A DNA stretch of 64,000 bases from Ursus arctos (GCF_023065955.2 NW_026623089.1:27620767-27684766), one strand, 5' to 3'; positions 12,651-25,333 are shown, counted from the stretch's first letter. Notes: generated from the sequence alone by a model not told the origin. A program made the numbers and translations.

Positions 12651-15600
12651 CGAGCCGCCACCATCATTCCACCAGCACGGAGATCCCACGTTGCCTTTGA
12701 ATACAGTTCAGCAGGGATTTGGTAGCCAGTACTTGTCCTTAGCACTGTACCAGGCATCGGGGGTATCCAGAGAAGAATGCTCCCCCACCCCCGGCACACA
12801 CAGGAGTTTACGGGTCAGTCGAAGAGGTGAAATGTGAAACCAGGAATCCTGTACTACAGTACCCAAGTCTAGACCGTGAATGCCGTGGACGGTCAGAAGG
12901 GGGAGGCTCAGTCCTTACCTGAGTTATGGGAAAAGGCCTTAGGAAGATGTTTGAACTTGGGCTAAAGCTGAAGAGAGTGAATAATGGGGGTTGGTGTAGG
13001 CAGAAGCGGGGGGAGCATTCCTGGTCGGGGAAACTTTATGAACAAGGGGACACAGTTGCGGTGACAGGAAGGAGCACAGCGTGTGGAGTCCTGAAGCACT
13101 GAAATCTGAGAAGCCAGATGGCAGTTTGGACCAGAGCTTGAGGGATAAGGTGAGCGTGTGGTGAGTCACCCTCTCAGCTGTAATCACGGAAACTGCATAG
13201 ACGCCCTCTGTGGGGCAGGGAGCCGCTGGAGAGGAGAGCAGGTGTCTGAGAACTGAGCCGCAGGTTGCGGGCGGGCGGAGGAGCGATAGGGCGAGATCAT
13301 GTGAGGAGGTCAGGAGAAAACCAGAGAATTTAAGAGAGAACGGCCAATGCTTTGAAGAGCCCCAGGGAAATCAAGGAGAATGCCGTTGGATTTGTTGAGG
13401 GGGTTATTGGTTGACTGAAAAGACAATATTGCTGGAACAGTGGTGATTCAGATTACTTGCAGAGGATTTCTGTGGGGGAGGAGGTCTAGAAGGAGGGCAT
13501 GAAGACCACTCTTTCAAGACCTTTCACTAAAAGGAGCAAAGACCCGTGACCGTAGCTGAGGGGGCACAGAGTCGGACAAAGCTTTCCTGTGCTTACTTTT
13601 TAAAATCAGGGTCTTGTTGCTTGTTGGAGGATAGATGGGTAGGCAGGAGTGAAAAGAGAAGGAAAGGGTAAATACGTGGAGGCAAAAGGACATATATGTA
13701 GGGCCCTGTTTCCCCAAAAGTTGGACGATGATTGAAGCGTGAGAGGAAATCAGGCCCTCCTGAGGTTGGAATGATCCAGTCTGGCAGACTCCCACCCAAC
13801 CCAGAAGCCTTGCGCTGGCATGGGGAGTTGTATCCTCAAGCCAGGTTGTCTGTTTTCTCCACAAGCCATTACCTAAATTGTCTTTGTATGATGTTTCATC
13901 AGCAACATAGGAAGATTGGCCCGGGAAGATTGCAGGTCTCTGTAAATCAAGAGACCTCAAGGAAAGGCAAGGTATTGAGTATGGACAGGAAGAGGTGAGG
14001 CATCTTCTTTCATGTGGACCGGAGGAGGGGTGAATCGAAGCAGAAAACTTGCAAAACTGTGGCAGGCCTGGCCTTAAATGGGATGTCAAAGCGGGAACTC
14101 AGGAACTTGACTCACCCACGGAGTGGGTGCCGCGGAGTTTTCCAACTTGATATTTCCTGAGAAACCAGGCAGTGCCCACACTGGGCATGACCATCAGGCT
14201 GTGACGGTGCCCACGCACAGCGATTGCTCGTGGGAAGGGCCACATTTGTATACATGGTTCCACAGTGGACCTCATTGTACCATATCAAAAAACCCCTTTC
14301 TTCTAATTGTGAACTGAGAGGAGACCGATGGAATACATTGTGTTTCATTGAATCTAAAACACCATCTATTGTAAGACACTGAATAAATTTAGGTACCATT
14401 AAAAAGGAAACTTCTAATTTAACACGTTATTACTTGGAAAACACATTTTGCTTTTAGAGATGTTAAAATGTGGGGGGAAAAAGTGCATCTTAGCACCTCC
14501 TGAAATGTGAAGATACTTCTACCTAGTGCTGACCTCACAGCAATGCTTCGGCAAAAAATATGGTAGAATTCCTCTAGCTCTTTCCTCAGTGCTTTGGAGA
14601 TAGGGAATTCGATTTTCTTGCTCTCCAGCCTCTGCCCTGCTTAGAGAAAGATTGAAATCTGATTTACGCCCCGTGCCACAGGTCCTAAATTTTAACTAAA
14701 ACTTTAATCAAAGTTAGAATAGTTCATGATTTTTAAAAACCTTTGGGTAGTGTCTTTTACCCCAACTACAGCGGAGTAATGCTCAGGGCACTCTAAGTTA
14801 TAATATTGTTGGCATTTAGTAAGTGCCAGTTGCCGTGCTGAATCCTATGGATTAGGTAGACATTAGGCATGCACGAACGTCCAGTAGCGTCTAAGCTTTG
14901 TGACTGTGGTAAAGATAGTATTTCCAGAACCTAGTAACTTGGCATATCATAGGTGCTCAGTGAATGTGTGTTGCCGAGTGAAATATTCCATTTTGGGGCA
15001 CAGAATATGTACGTCAAAAGTTAAGTAGGGTTTTATTACATGTCCTCTTCCAAGTTGAGAGAGTTGCACTGTATTCCTAGTTTTGTGGTATCTATTACAA
15101 TAAATGGATGTGGGAGTTTTTCAAATATATTTTTTTCCCTGTCAGTTGACTTGGTCATATGATTTTTCTTCTTTTGCCTTTTGATGTGGTGAATTACATC
15201 GTTTGATTTTCAAAAGTTGAACTGGCATCTTACACCTAGAATAAATGTGACGTGGGAGTGTTTTAAAAAAAAAAATAAAGTAGTACATGTGTTTTGTATT
15301 GCTGCTTGAGAAGAAGGGAAGCTTAGGGAAAAGACCAGTCCAGGGATTAGAGAGGCCTTCATGTAGCTGGGCTTGAAGGACAGTAGGTGAGCAGAAAGGC
15401 AGAGGGACAAGCTGGGCTTGTCACGTTCAAGGATGAAGAAGGGAGCAAATATCGGAGTCCCGTGCGGGCTCCATAATAACGGCAGCAGGGGCCCCGTCCT
15501 CAGGGCCTGCTGAGAGGAGATGGCTAACTGCCTAAGTGAGTCCAAAGAGATTTACATACCGAGTGCCACTCCTCGTGGGACTAGTTAGTAGTTGACGTGG

Positions 15601-16699
15601 TTACTGCAAACTGAGAAGAGTAAGTGAAGTAACAGGGTAGCAAGTCATATCAGATTTTAGATCTTGGAAGTGACCCACGAGGCCCAACCCATTTGTTATA
15701 TAGACATGGAAACAACAGGCCAGAGAGGTCATGTAACATGTATGAGATCACCCAGGAAGGATGGGAGGCAGGGCTAGATCCCAGGGCTTTTTTGAGTACT
15801 TTATCCACCACTCCTGCCCTCTCAAGATCTTAGAAGCAGTTCCACTTGTAGCCCGGAAATGGAAGCCAAGGGAGATACAGGCGGATGGAGTGACTCCTGG
15901 GCTGCCCAGAACTTGGTTAAACCAACACAGCACTTATGATTGGGGCCCCAGGGAAAGACCTGATTTATATTTCCCTGGTTTTGAGGTTTTATTTTTTTCC
16001 CATCTTTTAGCTAGAAGATAAGATACTAGTATATAATGTCAGATATCCTGCGTTTAATGAGATTTTACCATCAAAATATCAGATCACACTCCAGAAAGAA
16101 TCTTTATTTTGAGAGATTGGATTCATTCAAATAAATATAACCCAAATCCTTAATGCTTAAGTTCATTCTGGTTTGCATTATTCCTTTGTTTCATGAATTT
16201 ATGTTTTGCCTGTTCAACTTGTTTCATTAAGTCAAATAGAAATAACTTTAAAGACCATCAGTTTAACCCTATCCCGTTTGCTGTTCCTGAACACAGGAGA
16301 GATGACACGACTTTCCTGATGAGACTAAAGAAAGCTTTTGAGGGCATTTCAACTTTTTCTACGTGCCCGATGGCCTAGCGCTCTGCTTGGTGGCACTCTA
16401 TTAAATATTCATACAGTTTTGTAGTTAGAACTTGAACAGGATTATGATTGGGGTGCACAGTTATAAAGGGTACATAAAATACCATGAGGGCAGGTGGAAG
16501 GAATGAAAGTGAACCACCTCATAGAAGCTGAAGAAAGTCTAGTTTTATAGAGAAGGATAGAAACATAGCCAGAGGGGCTCGGACACGAGCAAATTTTGAA
16601 ACATTATTAAAATTGGAAATATAATGCCAGACATGGCCATGTGCTTACGGAGAAGACATAGAATCCAGCACAGGCCTTGACCCTTCATAGAAAGTGCTG

Positions 16700-16870
16700 G
16701 CCCTGGGTGCTGGTTTTGAATATGCAGCTTTCTCAGCCCTGCAGTCACCAGCAAGCCAGTCACAGACAAGCCCTGTCATTGCTTTGTGCCCGTTTTCTCA
16801 TTTGTAAAATGAGAGCAATAATAACTTCCCTCAGAGACTTGGTAAATACAACATTAGATGTGTTTGCGTT
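16700..16870 (+). repeat. MIR element, sense
   Basis: Contains the core TTTCTCATTTGTAAAATGAG followed by AGCAATAATAACTTCC and a GACTTGG segment, typical of the MIR 3' half. Confidence 0.65.
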
Positions 16871-17689
16871 TGGAAAATAAAGCTTTTCGCATAGAGGTTT
16901 GTTGGCTGATTATAATAAAAATCCGCTTACCAAACTGATAATTTATTCCTAGTGAACTGTTTTATGAAAACTGTCTTTGCCCTCTTGATACTTTCACCTC
17001 TTCCGCCTAAAGATTAGACAACAGTAATAATGTCCCACCAACAGAGCACCCCTCTAGGAGTTGTATTTGGTAAGTGTTCAAAAATGGTGTTTGAGTTGGT
17101 CCTACAATTAAAGTTCCCATCCTGGCAGTATAGGAAATTGCAGACTCTTGTATGTGGGGCACTTGACTCGTCGATTCTTCCGAAGGCCCGGATGGGGCCT
17201 GGAAAAGGAAGGGGCAGATGAGAAGTTTTGAGCTGAGTTTCCCCGAGGTGGAAACCCTCCAAGCAGGGATTGTGCTAGAGGCCACTTGCCCCGGTCGGCG
17301 GGCAGTGGCTGAGCAAAACCACAGGGAAAGTCTGTTCAGTTGCTGTTGAAAAGCCAGCAAGACAGTGCCCCAAGTTAGACACTGAGCAAACCTTCTCCAG
17401 ATTGGAGTCTTGTAGGTGCTAAAGGTAAAGAGGCGGTGGGGGCAGGGTGGCCCTGCTGGAGTGGTGGGAAAAGCGGAAAACCAGGATTTCTGATTGCTCT
17501 GGTTGGGCCTGGGGGGAAGATGAGCAAATTTACAAAGACCCCTTTCTCTGGGGGTTTCCTCACAGATTGCTAAGCAGACAGTGGGGGCCTTTCCTGACCC
17601 ACCGCGTTCAGCAGTCTACAGGGATCGGGCCAGGAAAGTGACCTCAGAGTATTAAAAAGTGAAGAAAGAATTTGAAATGGATTAACAGA

Positions 17690-18225
17690 GTAATTGAGAA
17701 CTGTCGGTATGATAATATTCTCATTTTATAGCAAATGTTCTTTCTTCCACTTTTTTACTCTTTGTCATATCGACGTTACATGTTCACTGTAGAAATACTA
17801 GAAAATACAAAGAAAGGAAAAAAAATCAATTTCCATCACCGTCAAGACTTTCTCATTTTCAAATATACGCACTGAAAGTATTTTCCCTTTTTAACGAAAC
17901 TGCAATTCTTTCATAAGCTCTTGGGATATGCTTTTTTCATTTAACCACACACAGACAACATTCCATGTTAATAAATATAAATCTGTATCTCAATGGCTAT
18001 AATAGCATTCGGTCACACAGATATGCCGTGATTTATTTAACCAGGTCCCTTTGGGGAGAAAGTCGGGCTGTTTCTGCTCAGGTTGTTTCTGCATGTTTTT
18101 ACACCTTGGGGAACATCCCTGCCTATACGACTTGGGCATTTGTCCAACAATTTATGTATAATAAATTCCTAAAAGTAGACTCCTGGGTTAAAAGGTTTGG
18201 CTTTTTTTATTTTAAGAAGTAGAGA
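17690..18225. repeat. Probable old L1-type fragment
   Basis: An AT-rich stretch resembling the old dispersed L1 3' region ('AACATTCCATGTTAATAAAT', 'GATATGCCGTGATTTATTTA'). Family and orientation are not certain. Confidence 0.4.
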
Positions 18226-18230
18226 AAGTA

Positions 18231-18421
18231 GGGATGCTGGGTGTTTCAGTTGGTTAAGCCTCTGCCTTCGGCTCAGGTCATGATCCCAGGGTCCTGGGAT
18301 CAAGCCCCACGTCAGGCTCCCTGTTCAGTGGGGACCCTGCTTCTCCCTCTCCCTCTACCCTTCCCCCGTGCTCGCGCTCTTTCTCTCTCGCACTCTCAAA
18401 TAAATAAAATCTTTTTTTAAA
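18231..18421 (+). mobile_element. Carnivore tRNA-Lys SINE, sense, diverged
   Basis: The head GGTTAAGCCTCTGCCTTCGG, the B-box-like part, the CTCCCTCTCCCTCT block and the tail AATAAATAAAATCTTTTTTT are all in order. It is more diverged than the copies at 35.2 and 54.3 kb. A reverse-oriented fragment follows directly, making an inverted pair. Confidence 0.88.
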
Positions 18422-18425
18422 GCAG

Positions 18426-18505
18426 TTTTTTTTTTTTTTAAATTGTATTTGTCAGAGAGAGAGAGCACAAGCAGGGGGAGATGCAGGGGGAGAGAGAGAA
18501 GCACT
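18426..18505 (-). mobile_element. Carnivore SINE fragment, antisense
   Basis: Poly-T, then TTGTATTTGTCAGAGAGAG and AGCACAAGCAGGGGGAG: the reverse of the SINE 3' half. The tRNA-like head is missing. Confidence 0.75.
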
Positions 18506-18559
18506 GGCATGGTTTGCCTGCAGACAGAGTAGCTGTTGGTCTGGGGCCCAGAGGCGGGA

Positions 18560-18752
18560 GCCGGAGCGGGTTCGAATCCAGTCCTGTGCTTACTGAGCCC
18601 GTTAACGGAGTTTCTCATCATTCCTCCTCCATACAGTGGGGACGGGGATATGGTAGGATTGTTAGGATTAAATATGCCAGTGTTTGTAAAGGGCTCAGAA
18701 CAGTGCTCGACACACCCAGTAAGGGCCCTGTAAGTATTTGTTAAAACGGGAG
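18560..18752 (+). repeat. MIR element, sense, with intact B-box-like GGTTCGAATCC
   Basis: The sequence runs from GGGTTCGAATCCAGTCCTGTG through CATACAGTGGGGACGGGGAT to AAAGGGCTCAGAACAGTGC, the full MIR order. The GGTTCGAATCC is the tRNA-derived B box of the MIR, not a tRNA gene. Confidence 0.8.
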
Positions 18753-19499
18753 CTGAGAGGAGCTGCACTAGCTGGTGGGGGGAAGCGGCGACGGGGCTCA
18801 CCAGCGGGGGGACTCACTGTGAGTGCTGCCGTTCGAGGGGCCGCGGGAAGGGCTCTTTACCAAAAGCCGTCATCTCGGGGATTGCTCAGAATCTCACCAG
18901 TAGAGAAGTTTAGTTAGCTTGACACTCTCCGTTCAATTACTGGTGATACATTAATAGAGTCTTGTGAGATTGAGAAGTGCTGGTTCAGTGCTTTCACAGC
19001 CTTCTGCCCCAAATCCGGCTCCTGCCCTTAGGCAGGTTTTCTTTTTTCTCTCTTTCCCCTTTTCTCTTTTTCTGGTTGTTGTTGTTGTTTTTTACATTGG
19101 TTCTTTTTAAGTGTAAGTGCTTGCAAGCTGTGAGTGGGCTCCCAGTCCCTGTAAATTCCTCTGTGCTGATCTGTGCTGGGCCCAGCCCGCGGAGATCTGC
19201 ATTCTGATGGCTGCAGGGTAGGTCCCCAAAGTAGGAGGGCCGGGTCCCTGGGCAAAGCCCCACCCTGGGGCGGAGGGGGTGCAGCAGAGAGTCAGGTCCT
19301 AGGGCAGACAAAGTAGACGAGTGCCACTCACTTCACAGCGTGGCCTCTTAAGTGAGAGATGGATGGGCCTTCAGAATTCTTCCCTAAAAAGAGCGTCCCC
19401 CCAAAACAAAGCTGAGTAGGAGTAGGCGAAGTGAGCGGTAACACTCTCGGATTAAAAACTCCTGAAGTGAAATCGTGACTGTTTCAGGACCGGGAAAGG

Positions 19500-20330
19500 A
19501 AGGCGGGAGGGGAAGGTGCTGAGCCCTAGCCGAGCTGGGCCGCAGCCTGGCGCTCGTTCCCCTCAGGGGGACTCCAGCTCCATCCTTTAGAACCGGCCCT
19601 GCCCTGATAGCCTGGGGGACTCGGGCGATTCATATGTAAATGTGGGAAAGCCTGGGGGAAATGCCTACCCTATTCAAAGGATTTGGGGGTTGCGGAGCAT
19701 TCCAGAGCTCTGGGAAGATTCCGCTCCGCCTGTTACCCGGGGACTCACACGTCCTCCCCCGGCAGCGGCCCTTCGGCACAGCAGGTGCGTCCCGGGGCGC
19801 CGGAGCTCGCGGCGGCAGGTGGGGCCGCCGGAGCAGCCGCGGACCTTGCTGGCCGGTCAGAGGCTTCCCCGCCAAACCCAGAGCTAGCTTTCAGGGGAAG
19901 GCCAGAAGTGAGTGGCTTTTCTCCGTGACTCTGCTTTCAAGTGTGGCTTGTGGAGTTGTGGGAGGCTGCGGGTTCACTGGACCCCTTCCAGCCCGTGCTG
20001 CGTAAGGAGCCTGGTGACGCCCACTCACCTGCGGGGGAGGGGGGGCACCGGGACTTCGTGGGGGTGGAGGGACCGGGAAGGGGAACAAAAGGGGAAAAAA
20101 ACGCACGAATCGTTTGATCAAGGAGTAAATTTGTGCAATCAGTTTTGGCTCCGGCCCCTAAATTCCTCCAGGGCCATCCTAGGAAGAAGGTGGGAGGTGG
20201 TCCGCACACTGCCGGGAGGCTGGTACCGGCCTCAGCCTCCTCCATGTGCTCCCTCAGTTTTTATTGTTCTTAGAGAAAAGCGGATTGTCCAGGATCTGGA
20301 CAGAGCGTTCCCACTTGGTGCATTTCACCG
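19500..20330 (+). promoter_or_regulatory. DNMBP: CpG-rich patch inside DNMBP, candidate internal promoter and first exon
   Basis: CpG density jumps here against the surrounding AT-rich intron; I count about 21 CpG in the 155 bp from 19720 to 19875. It lies 4.3 kb upstream of the exon whose second codon position begins an in-frame ATG (24196). Good splice donors occur inside: CAG|GTGCGT (exon end 19784), CAG|GTGGGG (19818) and GAA|GTGAGT (19907). A non-coding first exon spliced to 24194 would give the 822-residue short Tuba, matching the short human isoform of about 823 residues that I recall. No transcript start can be seen from sequence alone. Confidence 0.5.
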
Positions 20331-20414
20331 CAGTCCGGTGCAGACGGCAGGTTCCGGTCCACGGTGGGAAAGGAATTAACTTCTGTCGAGTAATGACCTT
20401 GTTACTCCCTCAAC

Positions 20415-20545
20415 AGCTTGGGCAAGCAGGTACTGTTACGCTCATTTTACAGATGAGGATATTGAGGCCCAGAGGTAAGAGTGGCCTTGGCCGGGGTTCC
20501 CCAGCTAAAGCAGGGACGAGCAAGATTCCAAGCCCGTCTCCCCTG
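20415..20545 (-). repeat. MIR element, antisense
   Basis: Carries CTCATTTTACAGATGAGGAT followed by TTGAGGCCCAGAGGTAAGAG, the reverse of the MIR core. It sits at the right edge of the CpG-rich patch. Confidence 0.75.
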
Positions 20546-21114
20546 CAGCTAGCCAAGCGAGGAGGCCACCTTCTCTCACTCGGTCGTCCCAGATACTAAA
20601 ATTTAGATCAGACTTTCTCCTTAGGACCTATTTGGAATAATGGAAAAAGGGTTTTACTTTAGGAGTCATTTCAAGCCAGATATTTCTAGTTTGACTTAAT
20701 CTTGAGAATTAATATGTGTGTGTGAAGCTTCAGAAACATGTAGAATTTTGTCAAAATTTCAGATACATTCCACAGGAATTTTAAATCATGCTAAAGTGTT
20801 CTTGGTTTTGTTTTAAAGGCGGTCCAAGAGTTTATAAATGCACCTGCAAAAAAAAAAAAAAAAAAAGCATCATGCTGATAGTTTAAAAAAACTGTTACCA
20901 TTTCTTTTTTTCTCTTTTAGTAAAAATTGAAAATCTGAGTTTCTTAGTGTAGGTTGCTGGCTTTTGATTGATGAATACTTGGTGGCATTTTAAGCTTTCA
21001 GCTGTTAAAATTAATAGAACTTTGATTCCTGAGAATGGAATAATTTCCAGGGAATTTTAAAGATTTGAGGCAAATAAACCCCTGACCTTTTCTAGTTGAG
21101 ATTCCAGGCTAGGG

Positions 21115-21355
21115 AGGCAAAATGGTACAGGATTAAGTGCAGAGGATTTGGATTGAAATATATTTAGATTCAAATTCCAGAACTAAAATTACAACCCTGG
21201 AACAAGTCAGTCAGCCTTTCAAAACCCAGGTTTTCTATTAAATCAAGTAATAATACAACTTCAGAGTTTTGACATGAATATTAAATAAGCTCAGGGACAT
21301 AAATATGTAAAGCGCATTGCCTGTGGTAGGAATTCAGTCAGTGTTCTCCCTTTCA
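21115..21355 (+). repeat. MIR element, sense, with an L1-like tail just after
   Basis: Shows GGATTTGGATTGAAATA, CTGGAACAAGTCAGTCAG, then TATGTAAAGCGCATTGCCTG. At 21405-21456 there follows an L1-tail-like piece ('GGTTGTACACCTGAAG', 'TATGTCAATTATCC', 'AATAAA'), useful as a comparator for the piece at 38089-38140. Confidence 0.6.
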
Positions 21356-21820
21356 GAGCTTTTTAGTCCTGTATTAAAAATGAGCGTCTTCTAAAAATAA
21401 CATATCATTAGGTTGTACACCTGAAGCGAGTATGTCAATTATCCCTAAATAAAAAATAATTTTAAAAATGAGTTTCTCTTCTCAACTTGCCACTTATGAA
21501 ACCATATTTGTGAGTGAGACCCTATTGCTTCAAATTGCAAAGAAAATTTGAAACAAGGCTATAGAAAGTAAATTTTACATATGCAACAATTAATTTTTGA
21601 TTATGACTTAGCACTCTAGTGAAATAAGAGTTATGCTTGAAATTTTGTCATTCTACCAAAAAAAGTTTAAGAAAGATATTTTCCGATTATGTCTTTTTAA
21701 ACTTTATTTTGAATAATATAAAATTTATACATTATTGCAGTCGTACAAAGAACCTCCTATGTCCTTTATTCACATCCACCAGCGTTTAACATTTTGTTGG
21801 GTTTTTGTGTTCATTCTGTC

Positions 21821-21823
<3 letters not shown>

Positions 21824-21860
<37 letters not shown>
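21824..21860. repeat. (CA)18 microsatellite
   Basis: A pure alternating A/C run between TCTGTCTAT and TTTTTTCTG. Likely polymorphic. Confidence 0.93.
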
Positions 21861-21861
<1 letters not shown>

Positions 21862-22166
21862 TTTTCTGAGTGTAGGTTGCATATATTGTGTCTTTCCTTA
21901 AGGTTCCGCGTGTATTTTGTATGAACCGTGGATTTTATACATGACCACATAGATTTGCTATTTTAGGAAAATTTTCACTTATTTAATTGTTTATCTAATT
22001 TACAGTCTATATTACAACTTCACCGATTGCCCTAGTAATGTCCTTGGTAGCAATTTTTTTCCCCAGATCAGGACCCAGTTCAGATTCACACATGGCATCT
22101 GTTTGTCGTCTCCTCAGTCACCTTTGATTGGGAACTGTCTCTCAGGCTTGTCTGTCTGTCTTTCAT

Positions 22167-22300
22167 CCATCCATTCATTCATTCATTCATTTTTTTAAGT
22201 AAACTGTATACACAGTGGGGGGCTCGAACTTGTGTGACCCCAAGATCAAGAGTCACAGGCTCCTCCGAGAGAGCCAGCCAGCCATCCGGGCGCCCCTCTT
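22167..22300 (-). mobile_element. Short carnivore SINE, antisense, with 10-bp duplication
   Basis: An ATTC-repeat tail, then GGGGGGCTCGAACTTGTGTG, AAGATCAAGAGTCACAGGC and CCAGCCATCCGGGCGCCCC. Flanked by TGTCTTTCAT at 22157-22166 and 22301-22310. It lacks the CT-rich middle block, so it is a different, older subfamily; compare the copy at 40279. Confidence 0.8.
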
Positions 22301-24193
22301 TGTCTTTCATAACATGACATTTTGAAGAATACAAATCCTCGGTTTGCGTGTGTCTGATATTTCCTCAAGATTTGTTTCAGATTATGCATTTGTGATGGGG
22401 ATACCACATAAGAGATCTTGTGTTGTTTCCAGATATGACAAATGGAAAAACATGATGTCTGTTTGCCTCTTACTGGTGATGTGAATTTTGTTTACCCAGT
22501 GTTCGTATTCTCCCTTTCTCTACTATATATAGTCACTATTTTTCATTTTTGTAATTAATAAGTAATTTGTAATAACTAACTAAAAACTGTGCAAATATCC
22601 TTATCCTCAGACCCCGCTGTCAACACCATAATCCATTGATGATTTATGCCTGGACCACATTTTATTCTGATCATTGCAAAATGCTGATTTTCTAATTCCC
22701 GTCATTTCTTCTATATTTATTAGTTGACATTATACCATAAGAACAAACGTCCTCTCCCCCATTTATTTATATACTTATATGTTACCAATATGAATTCATG
22801 GATTCTCATTTTAGTCAATGGATTATAGTCCATTGCTGTGCTTATTTACTCTGATACTCAAATTCTACCAGATTTGGCCAACGGGAGCCCCTTTAAGCTA
22901 GCTCTATGCCTTTTGGAAATACCTCCATCATTTTGTTGGGCGCTTTCTTACTTTCTGCCGTTAGATATTTCTGGTTCACCTATACCGTCCTTGCCCCGGT
23001 CTTGGAATTAGCTATTTCTCCAAAGAATTCTGGTTTCTTTTAGTGAAGAGTGGTTTTTAAAAACCAGAATCTGGGTGCGTTCTTTTTTAAACATTGGAAT
23101 TCCCAGGTTCTTTGAGAAGGGGCAATGGGGAAGATTTTTGAAGACTAAAATCTGCTGTGAAAGCCTGGTTTTCCATAAGCAATATAAACACGCATGTTTT
23201 TGCTGCTTAGATCTGCTAAAAATATTCTTGTGATCACACCCAGATTAGTATATTGACTTAACCAAATTCGTAGTTTTTTTTTAAGTGGATCTTAAGGAAT
23301 TTGAAATAAACTGAGCAGAGATTGCTTCATTGTTGGAATTTTCTTCAATTGTTTAGTGTTTAATATTTATTTTAAATGAACAAATGCCATCCCATCTTTG
23401 TAAATCTCATCACGTGTAGCTAACTAATGCGTAATTGTAAAAGCTAATGACAAGGTACGTATTTGTTTTTGTTTTTAGATCATGCGGTTTGGTCCTACAG
23501 AGCTGCTTTTGATTGAAAATACCATTAAAAAGAACATCATCTTTCTGGTACCTTTGTACCTTCTAGGGCATTTGAAATAACAAGGTGCCCAAGTCCTTAT
23601 TATAATGTTTCAATAGGGAGAATCTGAATAATTTTTTGTATATTTCATTGGGGATGTTTATCCTCCGTCACAGTGACTGGAACAGAGTAGGTCCTGTAGT
23701 CACCCGGTTCTCAGACAGCTAATTCCTATCGAACTCCCATCTTCTCCCTAGTTGGCTTGTCATGTTCCCCGTGATATTCTTTTTCATGGGCTATAGCAGT
23801 GTTTTTAACTTCCAGCTTGGTATTTCTGCTGCTGACCTCATGCATTGGGTTTTTTACCCAATTAAGTGAAAGCAATTCTTTATAAGAACAGCGCCTCTCT
23901 CAGCCTCTTCCCCAAGAGGTTGTGGACGCTGATTTGTCCTCCCGAAATGGGCCAGCTACTCCTGTTTAGGACAAATTTGAGAAATGTTATCACACACATG
24001 GGAGAAGTTCTCTTTGCAGAAACGGCTTTCTCAGCACTTTGTTCATAATCAGAGCTGACGTGTGATCGGATTTCCTGGTGTTTGACAGCGGCGAGACTTT
24101 GGTTCTCAAGGAATGTGTTCTTTTCAGTCTGAACTGTTGAAGAGTCTCGCTTTCACACCCAGAGCTGCTGACCAGTTCTCTCTTCCCTTCTAG

Positions 24194-24387
24194 AAATGAC
24201 GCTGCTCTCCTCCCAGTCTTCGTCGCCGGTGGCCCCTCCTGGGTCCATGTACACTGAAAACCCAGAGCAGAGGATGCTGGAGAAGAGAGCCAAGGTGGTA
24301 GAAGAACTTCTCCAGACGGAAAGAGACTACATTCGGGATCTGGAAATGTGCATCGAGCACATCATGGTGCCCCTGCAGCAGGCACAG
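24194..24387 (+). CDS. DNMBP: DNMBP exon: N-terminus of short isoform and start of the DH domain
   Basis: The acceptor is CTTCTAG at 24187-24193 and the donor CAG|GTGGGA follows 24387. The first two bases complete a phase-1 codon, and an ATG lies directly behind them at 24196. That ATG is the natural start of an 822-residue product and internal in longer ones. Residues 1-64: a Ser-rich leader, then from about residue 31 the first conserved helix of the DH domain, including LLQTERDYIRDLE (39-50). The DH domain of Tuba activates Cdc42. Family knowledge: human DNMBP has this exon as number 5 of 17, counting from memory. Confidence 0.95.
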
Positions 24388-25233
24388 GTGGGAGCCGTGG
24401 GAGAAAGTTCGCTTTACCCCGAACGTGATTCTCCAAGCCGGGAGCGTTAGGTTATGGGCGCTTTCACCACAACGGTTACTGGGTTTGAAATAAAGGCGGT
24501 GGTGCTGCTGCTCTTAGTTGAAGGGTCCTGCCATGCGCGTGTCATCCGCTTACGCTTTCAGCATCCTGTCCCTTCCCAAGACTGCCATTAACTTCCCAGA
24601 CTTGCCGCAGCAGCTCCCGGGACATGTCCTGCTTCTGTGGCTCCTGAAGACCTCGCAGGCTGTCCGGATGGCCACCGCGTTGGGACGGTGGTCTGATAAA
24701 CAAGTCTGGGGATGGTGGGCTCCCTGGTCTCACACCTGACGGTACAGCGTTTACTCGGGAAACCCTGACCGTCGTGTGTGTGCAGCTCCTTGTCTAGATG
24801 CTGGCGGTAGGGAAAAAAGGTTAACAGCATCCTGGGGAGTTCCTGTCCTTGTTGCTGGTTACTGGACCATCTGGGCCTGGCTTGGGTTCATATATCTGGA
24901 ACATTCACTCCTAAGAACTAGGATAAGAAATGGGCACCGCCATCAGATTTTGGGTACTGCATGGGAATTTGTATCCCAATATAATGCTAGACCAATTGGT
25001 AACACGGTCCTTTACTAAGGTAGTGGGGGAGGGGGTCGAGCAGAGAGTAATTGGATCAGGGACAAAGAGTGACACTAAAGATAATGTTGGCACGCTTCTA
25101 TTCTGGAATCTTGGTGACAGTGAGTGAAGATGACCTTGAACGGTTTTGTATCATCCTTGAGATGTTCCTAGTATGAATGGCATGCCATTAATGTCATTTC
25201 CATGCATCTTTACCTTTTGTTTCCCTTTCTCAG
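24388..25233 (+). other. DNMBP: DNMBP intron, no feature recognised
   Basis: Unique-looking sequence between two DH-domain exons. No SINE or L1 is recognised, and I see no conserved element by eye. Confidence 0.6.
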
Positions 25234-25333
25234 ATACCAAACATTGACTTTGAAGGACTTTTTGGAAATATGCAGATGGTGATTAAGGTCTCAAAGCAGT
25301 TATTGGCCGATCTGGAAATCAGCGATGCTGTAG
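25234..25333 (+). CDS. DNMBP: DNMBP exon: DH domain, second segment
   Basis: Acceptor TTTCTCAG ends at 25233; donor G|GTATGAG follows 25333. 100 nt, phase 0 in and phase 1 out, residues 65-97 plus one base. It encodes IPNIDFEGLFGNMQMVI and SKQLLADLEISDAVG, part of the helical DH fold. The frame joins both neighbours without a stop. Confidence 0.95.

Larger units (their letters stand above)
21690..23010 (-). repeat. Old L1 fragments, antisense (approximate limits)
   Basis: Starts with TTTTTAAACTTTATTTTGAA and continues with 'CAGATCAGGACCCAGTTCAG' and 'GTCTCCTCAGTCACCTTTGA', which resemble the reverse of old mammalian L1 3' sequence. It is interrupted by a (CA)n tract and a SINE. Boundaries are estimates. 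Confidence 0.5.
7086..24193 (+). other. DNMBP: Large intron before the DH-coding exons of DNMBP
   Basis: It is bounded by the donor at 7086 and the acceptor ending in TAG at 24191-24193. I see no coding exon inside. It holds carnivore SINEs, MIR fragments, old L1-like stretches (about 17690-18230 and 21690-23010), microsatellites and a CpG-rich patch (19.5-20.3 kb), each listed separately. The longer open frames here are explained by low-complexity, SINE or CpG-rich sequence. Confidence 0.6.

Noticed and set aside
18570..18595. GGTTCGAATCC, which looks like the T loop of a tRNA gene
   Set aside because: There is no acceptor stem or A box in place, and the flanks follow the MIR order, so it is the tRNA-derived part of an MIR.
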